Below are positions 1 through 6,581 of a DNA stretch of 14,862 nucleotides, one piece after another. A model generated the notes under the pieces. It had not been told where the DNA came from and searched no databases. It worked only from the letters and a program-made list of their open reading frames with translations. Source of the DNA: Chloromonas sp. AAM2. Lineage: Eukaryota > Chlorophyta > Chlorophyceae > Chlamydomonadales > Chlamydomonadaceae. Each line of letters begins with the position of its first letter. Position 1 is the stretch's first letter. The stretch is from positions 1 to 14,862 of the forward strand of contig QAXH01004182.1 in assembly GCA_004335635.1 (NCBI GenBank), given 5' to 3'. A program made the position numbers and the translations under genes.

Positions 1-859
1 GGAGTCGCCATCCCGGAGCTTTAAATTCCTCAAAACCATCCAGAGTTTCAACAGCTTTCAGTTCTTCAAGTGGTGTTCCTTCAGCTATTCCTTTTTCGGT
101 ATAATCCAACAAAGCGGTCAGGAAATCACGTTTTACCATCAGATCACTTTTGTCTCCTGTGATGCCGTAATCGGTGTTTCCATGGCCAAAGATGTAGATC
201 GCATCCGCAGGGTATTCATCCGCAACCGTTTCAAGGGTGTTGATCCAATTTAAAATATTTGCCCCGGAACCGCGATCAATGAAGGGATGTGCGCGGTTAA
301 ACATTAAATCACCCATGTGGATTACATTGGCGTTCTCAAAATAAATCACAGAATCTCCACCGGTATGTGCCGGACCGTAATGAGTGAGCCGAACAGTTTC
401 GTCACCCACCTCAGCGCTCCAGGACTTTGAATAGGTGGTATCAGGATAGACCTGAGCATCTACGGTTTCCTGATCCCGTCGTTCTGCCGCGGCTTTCTGA
501 AGAGACGGTACATTTTCATGTGCGACAATTTTTTTTACTTTTCCTTTAAAAACAGGATTTCCTGCCGTGTGATCTCCGTGATGGTGTGTGTTAATCAACA
601 TATCAAATGCGGCGTCACCCATGTCTTCCAACCCGGAAATACAGTTTTGTGCTGAATCCGGAAACTGCGAATCCACAACTACAATACCATCTGCATTCAA
701 CAGCCAACCAATGGTTCCTCCCGAACCTACAAAAGTTCCCACATTTCGGCGCAGCGTGGTAAATGGGCTGTTTTGTCCCAGCGCAAAAAGTTTATGAAAA
801 GGAAGCGTAGCCGCGGCTCCCATTAAAGCAGATTTCAACAAAAATTCCCGGCGATCCAT
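1..859 (-). CDS. Tat-exported metallo-beta-lactamase-fold hydrolase (3' end missing)
   Basis: This is a zinc-dependent hydrolase of the metallo-beta-lactamase fold, and 286 codons are visible before the left window edge cuts it. The N-terminus MDRREFLLKSALMGAA is a good twin-arginine signal (RR at residues 3-4, then a hydrophobic stretch), so the folded protein is probably exported to the periplasm. The zinc ligands are all present: the HxHxDH motif at residues 92-97 (THHHGDH), H165 in GPAHTGGD, D184 in HMGD and H226 in FGHGN. The GPAHTGGD spacing resembles MBL proteins annotated as cyclase-like or quinoprotein-relay zinc hydrolases, but the substrate cannot be told from sequence. The ATG at 857-859 is chosen because it places the Tat motif at the very start. 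It appears to stand alone, with over 460 bp of non-coding DNA upstream. I am sure of the fold and unsure of the reaction. Confidence 0.9.
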   Translation of the reverse strand, partial: MDRREFLLKSALMGAAATLPFHKLFALGQNSPFTTLRRNVGTFVGSGGTIGWLLNADGIVVVDSQFPDSAQNCISGLEDMGDAAFDMLINTHHHGDHTAGNPVFKGKVKKIVAHENVPSLQKAAAERRDQETVDAQVYPDTTYSKSWSAEVGDETVRLTHYGPAHTGGDSVIYFENANVIHMGDLMFNRAHPFIDRGSGANILNWINTLETVADEYPADAIYIFGHGNTDYGITGDKSDLMVKRDFLTALLDYTEKGIAEGTPLEELKAVETLDGFEEFKAPGWRL

Positions 860-1325
860 AGTTTTTAATTAAGTTAAAGTGATTTTCACGCCGTAATAAA
901 CGAAAAAATTTCCAGTATTCATTCCCAGGGATACAAAGGATCAGTCAGTAAATGCTTAGAAACCAATCTCTCTTTGGAGAGAGAACGATTTCAGCTCTGT
1001 CCTGAGCATTTAGTTAGATTTAGCGTATTGAGAAATGCAGTCAGCTTTAGCACTTTTTTCGCCCGCCTATATTTTTGGTGAGGCGCCTGCCCCGAGCATC
1101 GGGGATCAAGAAAAAATGAACAATAGAGGCCGGGTCAGGAGAAAAAAATTTAAAATCAGGAATGGGTAAAAGATATGTTAGAAACAGACTAAAACGGTAA
1201 TTCGAGAAGTATTTATTTCAAACTGGGAAGCCGGCATATACATAAAATCCCCGGAATCCCCAACGATGCGTTATAAAAAGCTCTTTTCGCTGTTCAGAAA
1301 GAATAGTAAAAAGATCGTCGTTTCA
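860..1325. other. Long intergenic stretch, no gene recognised
   Basis: About 465 bp lie between the start of the MBL hydrolase gene and the stop of the next minus-strand gene. I find no reading frame with a recognisable protein, no tRNA fold and no insertion sequence ends. It holds two short inverted repeats: TCTCTC-tttg-GAGAGA at 967-982 and CCCCGA-gca-TCGGGG at 1090-1104. Neither is followed by a T-run on either strand, so neither looks like a standard terminator. The promoter of the MBL gene should lie near 870-930, but I cannot pin it to a consensus. Confidence 0.6.
1090..1104. repeat. Perfect 6-bp stem hairpin CCCCGA/TCGGGG
   Basis: CCCCGA, a 3-nt loop and TCGGGG form a perfect GC-rich hairpin in otherwise AT-rich non-coding DNA. 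No T-run follows it on either strand. It may be a fragment of a dispersed palindromic element or the folded part of an untranslated region. Its function is unknown. Confidence 0.5.
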
Positions 1326-2105
1326 TTATTCATGGAAAAACAACAGCTGCCACAGCTCGCTGTCAACAATATCCCGGGTGTTATCAATGGCATCCATTGT
1401 TTCAGTAAAATTTGCATTGGGCATCACGTTCTTCATGATCTCATTCGTAAAGCCATATTCAATATTGCTGATTTTATTGTAGAAATCCGCAGTAGCAAAA
1501 TTGTATTTATAATTGATTCCGCCAGGCTTCATGAGGGAATACGTGCGCCAGTTGTGCATCTGATTTAAACGTTTTCGTTCTTCATGCAGTGGCTTTGCAA
1601 TGTCATTTTCCAGCGCCAGGTACTGATTGCCCATCCCCGGCTCAACCCACATAAAATTTACAACAGCAAACGTAGCCGGATCTGAGTCCATAAGGCTCAT
1701 AAGTCCTGCTTCTGTTTTCCAAAGCTCGGAGTACTGAATGTCTGCCAATTCGAGAGTTTGCTTAAGAATGTTGTTGGATGAAAGCAGGGTAAGCAATTTC
1801 TCCTCTTCCACAATTAATGCATCCAGGTCTGTATAGTTTCGAACGAGAACGAAATTATACGTACTTAAACTGCCACCCGGATAAACTACTTCATAGAAAT
1901 AACTTCCCGTTATATTCTGCTGATTGACCTCGTCTTTGAATAAGGGAAACCAAACATCATCCACAAGCTCTTTAAAAGCCTCGATGTTTTCTGATTCAAC
2001 CTTTATATAATCAATATGCAGGTATACGCCTTCTTCGCTTTGTGCAGCAATAAATCCTGAAAAAGATACGAGTAGTACGATTGAACAAAGTATGGCTCTT
2101 TTCAT
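1326..2105 (-). CDS. Secreted protein of unknown function with two tandem copies of one domain
   Basis: The 259-residue product begins with a Sec signal peptide (MKRAILCSIVLLVSFSGFIAAQ, cleavage near residues 21-22). The mature part consists of two similar halves, about residues 28-130 and 144-256. Each half carries a VE motif in its first strand, a PGG turn (76-78 and 194-196), YNF (83-85 and 201-203) and a closing SELW (126-129 and 249-252). The size and strand-helix pattern suggest paired dimeric alpha/beta-barrel (ferredoxin-like) domains, which is inference. There is no obvious catalytic set and no cysteine in the mature part. A longer frame starts at TTG 2115-2117, but ATG 2103-2105 is preferred: it has GGAG six bases upstream and puts the signal peptide at the N-terminus. 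It is probably monocistronic and periplasmic or extracellular. I recognise no named family. Confidence 0.85.
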   Translation of the reverse strand: MKRAILCSIVLLVSFSGFIAAQSEEGVYLHIDYIKVESENIEAFKELVDDVWFPLFKDEVNQQNITGSYFYEVVYPGGSLSTYNFVLVRNYTDLDALIVEEEKLLTLLSSNNILKQTLELADIQYSELWKTEAGLMSLMDSDPATFAVVNFMWVEPGMGNQYLALENDIAKPLHEERKRLNQMHNWRTYSLMKPGGINYKYNFATADFYNKISNIEYGFTNEIMKNVMPNANFTETMDAIDNTRDIVDSELWQLLFFHE

Positions 2106-2134
2106 AATGTACTCCAATAATTGTTAATTAGTAT

Positions 2135-2142
2135 CAAAGTAC
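2135..2142 (-). promoter_or_regulatory. Possible Bacteroidota-type -7 element
   Basis: Read on the minus strand, GTACTTTG lies about 30 bases before the ATG at 2105 and resembles the Bacteroidota -7 consensus TAnnTTTG, though it is one base short of it. TTTG-containing runs occur further upstream, but none sits convincingly at -33. This is a weak, position-based call. Confidence 0.25.
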
Positions 2143-2228
2143 AATAATGAAACAAAAACTCAAGTACCAAAAATGTTCAACGTAAATCTTTGGTAGAGAG
2201 TCTGTAAAGCTCTATCAATAATTTGGGT

Positions 2229-2516
2229 TCATCTCTCTTTCAAGACCCCGGATAAATTCAGCTTATGAATGGGGATCAGGTAGGAAGAAAGCATTTCATC
2301 TTTGTGTATTCCCAATTCCCCGGTTCCACGGAAATCAACCATGCATACTTTTTCAGCAGTTTGCACCACTTCTCCAATACCATAATATTCGGGACTCGGT
2401 CCGTAATAAACCAGGTCGCCTGTTTTTAACACATTATTGGCGCGCCGATGATAGGGCATAATAACCGGAAGCAAATCCAGTCTGTAGGGAAGTCGTCTTT
2501 TTTTGGAGAGTGCCAT
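2229..2516 (-). CDS. Small basic DUF3553-like (SH3-like fold) protein coupled to tsaE
   Basis: This 95-residue protein has no signal peptide or membrane segment. The first 30 residues are basic (SKKRR, HRR). Residues 31-83 read like a small beta-barrel: GDLVYYGPSPEYYGIGEVV, then a VDF strand, then an acidic stretch and LIPI. By eye this resembles DUF3553 (pattern G-D-x-V, P, W/Y-G-x-G-x-V, V-x-F), whose role is not established; it is also loosely similar to SH3-like nucleic-acid-binding barrels such as the CarD interaction domain. The longest frame begins with GTG at 2517-2519, but ATG 2514-2516 is preferred because it forms TGATG with the tsaE stop, a classic sign of translational coupling. 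It should therefore be made together with TsaE, though a functional link is only suggested. The family assignment is moderate. Confidence 0.75.
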   Translation of the reverse strand: MALSKKRRLPYRLDLLPVIMPYHRRANNVLKTGDLVYYGPSPEYYGIGEVVQTAEKVCMVDFRGTGELGIHKDEMLSSYLIPIHKLNLSGVLKER

Positions 2517-2953
2517 CACTCTTGTTGATTCTGATGAATAATAAGTGCGCGTTCGCTGCCTTTTCGGTGCTTTAATTCAACCCAAATAGCCTCTTCAGGA
2601 ATAAGGGATGCAATCTTTTCGGGCCATTCAACCAGGCAAACACCATCACCGTAAAAATAATCTTCAGCTCCGATTTCTAATGCCTCTTGTTCGTTTTTTA
2701 AACGATAACAGTCGAAATGGTAAATTGGTATACGACCGGAAAATTCATGGATTAAAGTATAAGTAGGTGAAGTGACTTTTTCAGGGTCGATCCCAAAAAA
2801 AGAAGCCACGCCTTTTACAAAATGTGTTTTACCTGCACCCAGGTCACCGCTCAGGCAAATCACATCACCTGATTTCAGTTGTTTACCAAACTCATAACCG
2901 GCTCGAATGGTTTCTTCTACGGAGTTACTAAGAATGGTTTTTGGTTCGGACAC
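2516..2953 (-). CDS. tsaE: tRNA threonylcarbamoyladenosine biosynthesis ATPase TsaE
   Basis: TsaE is the small P-loop ATPase that acts with TsaB and TsaD to transfer the threonylcarbamoyl group to A37 of ANN-decoding tRNAs (t6A), in the cytoplasm. The 145 residues match the normal family length. Visible signatures are Walker A GDLGAGKT at 36-43, SPTYTL at 62-67 (switch-like), HFDCYRL at 79-85 (Walker B-like, D81) and VEWPEK at 108-113. The start is a GTG at 2951-2953; no ATG lies between it and the in-frame stop upstream (3017-3019), and no Shine-Dalgarno is evident. It follows porX after a spacer of about 200 bp that holds repeats, and its stop overlaps the start of the DUF3553-like gene. 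From memory, tsaE next to porX is a recurring arrangement in Bacteroidota. Identification is secure. Confidence 0.97.
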   Translation of the reverse strand: MSEPKTILSNSVEETIRAGYEFGKQLKSGDVICLSGDLGAGKTHFVKGVASFFGIDPEKVTSPTYTLIHEFSGRIPIYHFDCYRLKNEQEALEIGAEDYFYGDGVCLVEWPEKIASLIPEEAIWVELKHRKGSERALIIHQNQQE

Positions 2954-3040
2954 TATTTTAGGTACAACAGGTTTTTTACGATTAGCACCAAAGATACCAC
3001 GCTTTTGATTGAAAATTTATCCGCTTTGATAACAAAAATA

Positions 3041-3072
3041 CGCACCAACACAGAGCGTAAGCGCGAAGTAAG
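3041..3072 (-). repeat. Dispersed intergenic repeat, copy A
   Basis: Read on the minus strand this segment begins CTTACTTCGCGCTTACGCTC and continues TGTGTTGGTGCG. It matches a plus-strand segment at 6317-6343 (TTACTTCG, then ACGCTCTG, then TTG and GCG), with differences concentrated in the short middle part. Both copies are in non-coding DNA, which suggests a degenerate, dispersed intergenic repeat family. It lies in the 5' region of tsaE, upstream of the GTG start. Confidence 0.5.
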
Positions 3073-3088
3073 GAGTAAATATTGAGTA

Positions 3089-3142
3089 TTGAATATCGAA
3101 AACTACACATCGAACATTTGAATTTGGGTGTTCGATATTCGA
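3089..3142. repeat. Inverted repeat between porX and tsaE
   Basis: GAATATCGAA (3091-3100) is a perfect inverted match to TTCGATATTC (3131-3140), extendable outward by one wobble pair and one A:T pair. A second, competing pair lies partly inside it: CGAACA (3111-3116) with TGTTCG (3129-3134). TTCGATATTCGAA (3131-3143) is also palindromic in its own right (TTCGA-tat-TCGAA). The element starts about nine bases after the porX stop and precedes tsaE. It lacks a T-run, so it is probably an intergenic repeat or an RNA-stability or processing element, not a standard terminator. Confidence 0.6.
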
Positions 3143-3151
3143 AATACTTGG

Positions 3152-4693
3152 CTACTTAGGTCGCAGCGTGGCAATCGGTAAGATCATTTCTTCCATAGAA
3201 GCACCTCCGTGCTGAAAGGTATCCCGATAGCGATTTTGATATTTATGGTAATTGGTGGGATACACGAAATAGTAATCTTCCCGGGCTATCATATAGTTAT
3301 TGATTGAGCCTACTTTTGGAAGACGATATTCCAGCGGGTCGTCCATAAAAATGACGGTCTCCGGTTCATCCGCCTTTAAGTTTCGGCCATACTTATAGCG
3401 CAAGTTGGTCGCAGTATCTTTATCGCCATAAACTTTGGTATCACGGAGTGAGCGTACCGAACCATGATCGGTGGTAATAACAAGAGTTACATTTTCCTTA
3501 GCCAGTCCTTTAAACATTTGCAACAGGGAAGAGTGCTGAAACCAGGCTTCTGTCACCGACCGGAAAGCGGATACATCAGGAGCCAGCTCTTTAATGACGT
3601 CGGAGTCGGACCGGGAATGTACCAACGTATCTACAAAGTTAAACACAAAAGCAGCAAGCTTCGACTGGGCATAACTCCCGATTTTATCCGCCACTTTTTT
3701 TCCGGATTCCGCATTCAGGATTTTCTCATACTTAAAATTGATGTCGATACCATGACGCTCAAGCTGCCGTTTCAGTAATTCTTCCTCATGCCGATTTAGT
3801 GAGGATTCATCCTGTCCCTGTTGCCATAACTCAGGGTACATGCGTTCGATATCAGCCGGATAAAGCCCGGAAAAAATAGCATTTCTGGAATAGGGAGTGG
3901 CAGTGGGTAAAATCGAATAGTAAAAATCGGTTTCAATGGAATAATAATTAGACAGGAAAGGCTCAAATATCAGCCACTGATCGTATCGCATACAATCAAT
4001 AATGAAAAACATTACATGTTCATCTTGCTCCAGGTGTGGATCTACGTATTTTTCAAAGATATCGTGAGAAAGTACCGGACGGGCTTCATCAGTTTTCATC
4101 CAGCTTAGATATTCCTGATTTAAAAACCGACCAAACTCCTTATTGGCCTGCTGAAACTGATCCTGAAAAACCTGAACCAGGCCTTCATCACTGGTACCCA
4201 GATCAATTTGCCAGTTTGTAAGTTCCTTATAAATATCAATCCATTCCTTCCAGTGCGTACCGGGATGTATGCGGGACGAAAGCTCATTAAATTGTTTTAA
4301 ATAGGTTTGAGCCGATCGCTCCGACTGAATGCGACTTCTTTCCAGTAAGCGCTTGGTAGTCAGTAAAATTTGATTGGGATTTACAGGCTTGATCAGGTAA
4401 TCTGAGATTTTACCACCAATGGCTTCTTCCATTATCGACTCTTCCTCGCTCTTAGTGATCATAACAACGGGCAGAGACGGCTGCATCGACTTAATCTTCT
4501 CCAGCGTTTCAATGCCTCCCATTCCCGGCATTTGCTCATCAAGATAGACAATATCAAACGGTTCCGATGCGATCATGCTGACGGCATCATCCCCATTGGC
4601 TACCGGGGTGATCTCAAATCCTTTTTTCTCTAAAAAAATAATATGCGATTGCAGATGATCAATTTCGTCATCCGCCCAAAGTATTTTTGGCAT
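3152..4693 (-). CDS. porX: PorX-type response regulator with PglZ-like phosphatase domain
   Basis: PorX is the response regulator of the type IX secretion system, first studied in Porphyromonas gingivalis, where it acts with the kinase PorY and the sigma factor SigP. The 513 residues fit the family (about 510-520). Residues 1-120 form a receiver domain: acidic pair D8/D9, phospho-acceptor D52, T80 and K102. A helical linker spans about 121-220. From about 225 to the end lies a PglZ/alkaline-phosphatase-superfamily domain with candidate metal or nucleophile residues D233 ([12 protein letters not shown]), T264/T266 ([10 protein letters not shown]), D355 and H359 (NFVDTLVH), D409-H410 (TTDHGS) and H495 (FQHGG). 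All expected sites appear intact, so the enzyme is probably active; the family has been reported to cleave cyclic oligonucleotides. The ATG at 4691-4693 is the natural start, with no clear Shine-Dalgarno. It lies between the ComEA-like gene and tsaE; no porY or secretion structural gene is in view. Confidence 0.95.
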   Translation of the reverse strand: MPKILWADDEIDHLQSHIIFLEKKGFEITPVANGDDAVSMIASEPFDIVYLDEQMPGMGGIETLEKIKSMQPSLPVVMITKSEEESIMEEAIGGKISDYLIKPVNPNQILLTTKRLLERSRIQSERSAQTYLKQFNELSSRIHPGTHWKEWIDIYKELTNWQIDLGTSDEGLVQVFQDQFQQANKEFGRFLNQEYLSWMKTDEARPVLSHDIFEKYVDPHLEQDEHVMFFIIDCMRYDQWLIFEPFLSNYYSIETDFYYSILPTATPYSRNAIFSGLYPADIERMYPELWQQGQDESSLNRHEEELLKRQLERHGIDINFKYEKILNAESGKKVADKIGSYAQSKLAAFVFNFVDTLVHSRSDSDVIKELAPDVSAFRSVTEAWFQHSSLLQMFKGLAKENVTLVITTDHGSVRSLRDTKVYGDKDTATNLRYKYGRNLKADEPETVIFMDDPLEYRLPKVGSINNYMIAREDYYFVYPTNYHKYQNRYRDTFQHGGASMEEMILPIATLRPK

Positions 4694-4774
4694 GAAATGT
4701 ATGATTTAAATTTAAGCTATCTCTTCTGTGCCATAAAAAGTGTACAACAGAAGTTCTTTTCGGTGATTATGGTG

Positions 4775-5320
4775 TCAATCCTCAAGTTTGATAAATGGTC
4801 TGATGTTGTCGAGCCGCTTTTCTCCAATACCCTTTACGTTAATGAGTTCATCAATAGAATCAAAACCATCATTTGCTTGTCGGTATTCTATGATTCGCTG
4901 TGCATAAGTTGGCCCAATCCCCGTCAGCGTTTGCAGCTCCTTTGATGTCGCTTTATTGATATTTATAATTTCTGAAATAGGTTCAGGAGCAGTGCTATTA
5001 TCTCCATTTTCCGTTTTTGAAGGTGTTTCATTTTGTGCTTCGTTGTTATCTACTGTGGGACTAACTGAAGAGGATGGAGAATATTTTTTTGCGAGTGCTT
5101 GTTCTTCTTGTTGGATAAGGGCACTTTTTCGTTCGAATTCTGCAACAATCTGATCGTAGGTTTCCTGATCGTAATTCAGGGATTTTTTCAAGAACAGATT
5201 TACGGTAAGCAAAATCAGGATAAGGGTCAGTAAAAGTGTTATACCGATACGTTCGGTCTTCGATATCTGAAGCCGGTCAACCCAAAAAAATGCTTTACGT
5301 TTTAGCTCATTGAAATTCAT
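4775..5320 (-). CDS. Membrane-anchored ComEA-like helix-hairpin-helix protein
   Basis: The 181-residue protein has a cytoplasmic basic N-terminus, one transmembrane helix (about residues 25-43), a charged helical stretch (50-80), a low-complexity Ser/Asn/Glu/Thr linker (81-115) and a C-terminal tandem helix-hairpin-helix domain (about 119-178). The hairpins show TLTGIGPTYAQRI (131-143) and VKGIGEKRLDNI (162-173), the pattern of ComEA, the DNA-binding protein used in natural transformation. The layout (anchor, flexible linker, HhH domain outside) is that of ComEA, so binding incoming DNA in the periplasm is the likely role. HhH pairs also occur in other DNA-binding proteins, so competence is inference. 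The ATG at 5318-5320 gives a sensible N-terminus. It is 81 bp upstream of porX in the same direction and may be cotranscribed. Confidence 0.9.
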   Translation of the reverse strand: MNFNELKRKAFFWVDRLQISKTERIGITLLLTLILILLTVNLFLKKSLNYDQETYDQIVAEFERKSALIQQEEQALAKKYSPSSSVSPTVDNNEAQNETPSKTENGDNSTAPEPISEIININKATSKELQTLTGIGPTYAQRIIEYRQANDGFDSIDELINVKGIGEKRLDNIRPFIKLED

Positions 5321-5381
5321 AAGTCTAATATGTTAGAGGCGAACCAAAAATTCAACGTATTTAATGTGTTAGTGTGCGAAT

Positions 5382-5425
5382 GTGTTTAGGTGTTTATGAT
5401 AAACTCCACGTAAACATTTAAACAC
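5382..5425. repeat. Long inverted repeat in a divergent promoter region
   Basis: GTGTTTAGGTGTTTA (5382-5396) and TAAACATTTAAACAC (5411-5425) form a 15-position inverted repeat with 13 Watson-Crick matches; the two others would be G:U pairs in plus-strand RNA. The loop is 14 nt. It lies between the divergently transcribed ComEA-like gene (start 5320) and the alpha/beta hydrolase gene (start 5498). No T-run follows. It could be an operator, the folded leader of the hydrolase mRNA, or a dispersed intergenic palindrome. Confidence 0.65.
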
Positions 5426-5497
5426 GGAAGCACTTTATTACATAAAATAAGGTTGTTTCGTAAAGCAGGATGTAAGACCTTTTGCAAAATTCAAATT

Positions 5498-6283
5498 ATG
5501 CCCCAAAACCAAACCTTTAAATATCAAAACCAAGACCTCATTTACCAAAAAGTAGGTGAAGGAAAGCCGCTGATAATCCTTCACGGCTGGGGAAGCAGTA
5601 AGCGCGTAATGATGCCGGTTGCCCAAAACCTGTCGCATTTGAGAACCAGTTATGTATTGGACCTTCCCGGATTTGGCGATTCTCCCGAGCCATCCGTGTC
5701 ATGGACTATTGATGATTATGCCGATGCTGTTCAGGCTTTTATTGAATCCTTAGAAGAAAAAGTGGACGTGCTGGTTCATTCCTTTGGCGGACGTATAATG
5801 CTAAAGCTATGTGCCCGTGATTTTGGAAGAGGGAACATCGATAAAGTTTTAATTACCGGTGGAGCTGGAATGAAACCTAAACGGTCCATAAAATTCTATC
5901 TGAGAAAATACACGGCTAAAACCCTAAAAGCACCCTTTATGATTTTGCCCGGAAAATTCAGGGATAAAGCATTAGGCTGGCTGCGTTCTACGGCCATTTG
6001 GAAAAGTTTGGGCTCCTCTGACTACTCGAAATTATCCGGGGTGATGAGAGAGACTTTTGTGAAATCCGTAAGTGAGCACCTGGAATCTTGTTTGCCAAAC
6101 ATACCCCATGAAACGCTTTTACTTTGGGGAAGGAATGATGAGGCCACGCCCGTATATCAGGGAGAACGAATTGAGCAGGGAATTGAACATGCAGCTTTGG
6201 TGATCATTGAGGATGCCGGCCACTACGCTTTCCTCGATAAACCCAAACAATTTGCCCGAATTGCAGAGGCGTTTTTTAAATAG
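5498..6283 (+). CDS. Alpha/beta-fold hydrolase
   Basis: This is a 261-residue serine hydrolase of the alpha/beta fold, without a signal peptide, so probably cytoplasmic. The oxyanion-hole motif is HGWGSS (29-34). The nucleophile elbow is VHSFGG (S95), where V replaces the usual glycine before HSFGG. The acid is D214 in LLWGRNDEATPV, and the histidine is H242 in EDAGHYAFLDKP. A helical cap region spans about residues 125-195 and is rich in K/R. The catalytic triad is complete but the substrate is not predictable; BioH/MhpC-like esterases and dienelactone-type C-C hydrolases share the pattern. A frame from TTG 5453 would add 15 residues, but ATG 5498 (MPQNQTFKYQ) fits the family N-terminus. It appears to be a single gene reading away from the ComEA-like gene. 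Confidence 0.9.
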   Translation: MPQNQTFKYQNQDLIYQKVGEGKPLIILHGWGSSKRVMMPVAQNLSHLRTSYVLDLPGFGDSPEPSVSWTIDDYADAVQAFIESLEEKVDVLVHSFGGRIMLKLCARDFGRGNIDKVLITGGAGMKPKRSIKFYLRKYTAKTLKAPFMILPGKFRDKALGWLRSTAIWKSLGSSDYSKLSGVMRETFVKSVSEHLESCLPNIPHETLLLWGRNDEATPVYQGERIEQGIEHAALVIIEDAGHYAFLDKPKQFARIAEAFFK

Positions 6284-6295
6284 ATTTTAGATAAA

Positions 6296-6395
6296 AGATC
6301 TTAGACCTGAGGTTTTTTACTTCGTGACAACGCTCTGTTGCGGAAAGACAGAAGTATTTGGGTTTAAATGATGTTGAACTTAAAATCTGAGACCT
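6296..6395 (+). repeat. Direct repeat pair flanking dispersed repeat copy B
   Basis: AGATCTTAGACCT (6296-6308) recurs as AAATCTGAGACCT (6383-6395) with two differences. Between them, 6317-6343 (TTACTTCGTGACAACGCTCTG, then TTGCGG) matches the minus strand of 3041-3072. A third related fragment may be CTTCGCTCCTCTGCG just downstream (6428-6442). The whole 6284-6480 spacer contains no gene I can support and looks like decayed intergenic repeat material. Confidence 0.45.
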
Positions 6396-6480
6396 AATTT
6401 AGATTCAGCGTAAATACATCCTTTTATCTTCGCTCCTCTGCGATAAATTGGAAGTCGAGACCAGAAACTATTCCCGATAG

Positions 6481-6560
6481 GTTATAACTAAAACGGATTG
6501 TATTCCTGTATAGTTATAACTAAAATGGATTGTAATCCTGAATAGTTATATATTTCCTGT
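6481..6560 (+). repeat. 32-bp tandem repeat with palindromic core upstream of the ATPase gene
   Basis: Two full units of exactly 32 bp start at 6481 and 6513, and a shortened third starts at 6545. Each begins GTTATA. Units 1 and 2 share GTTATAACTAAAA, GGATTGTA and TCCTG, with a few substitutions. The junction of units 1 and 2 holds the perfect 12-bp palindrome TAGTTATAACTA (6511-6522), and unit 2 contains the hairpin GGATT-gt-AATCC. The array ends about 20 bp before the ATG of the AAA ATPase gene, so it covers where the promoter and operator should be. A set of binding sites for a regulator, possibly the ATPase itself, is inference. Confidence 0.75.
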
Positions 6561-6581
6561 GCATGATAACGAAAAAAGTCT

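Noticed and set aside
588..797. 69-residue plus-strand frame
   Set aside because: It is antisense to the zinc-site region of the MBL hydrolase gene and has no supporting motif.
967..982. TCTCTC-tttg-GAGAGA hairpin as a terminator
   Set aside because: The stem is short and of low complexity, and no T-run follows on either strand.
1266..1568. 100-residue plus-strand frame
   Set aside because: It lies mostly antisense to the 3' end of the secreted repeat protein gene, has no recognisable family, and the minus-strand gene has clear motifs.
4643..4945. 100-residue plus-strand frame over the porX/ComEA-like junction
   Set aside because: It is antisense to the start of porX and the HhH region of the ComEA-like gene. 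Its composition looks like a reverse-strand shadow.
6481..6560. CRISPR-like array from the 32-bp periodicity
   Set aside because: The units abut directly with no unique spacers between them, there are under three copies, and no cas gene is present. It is a plain tandem repeat.
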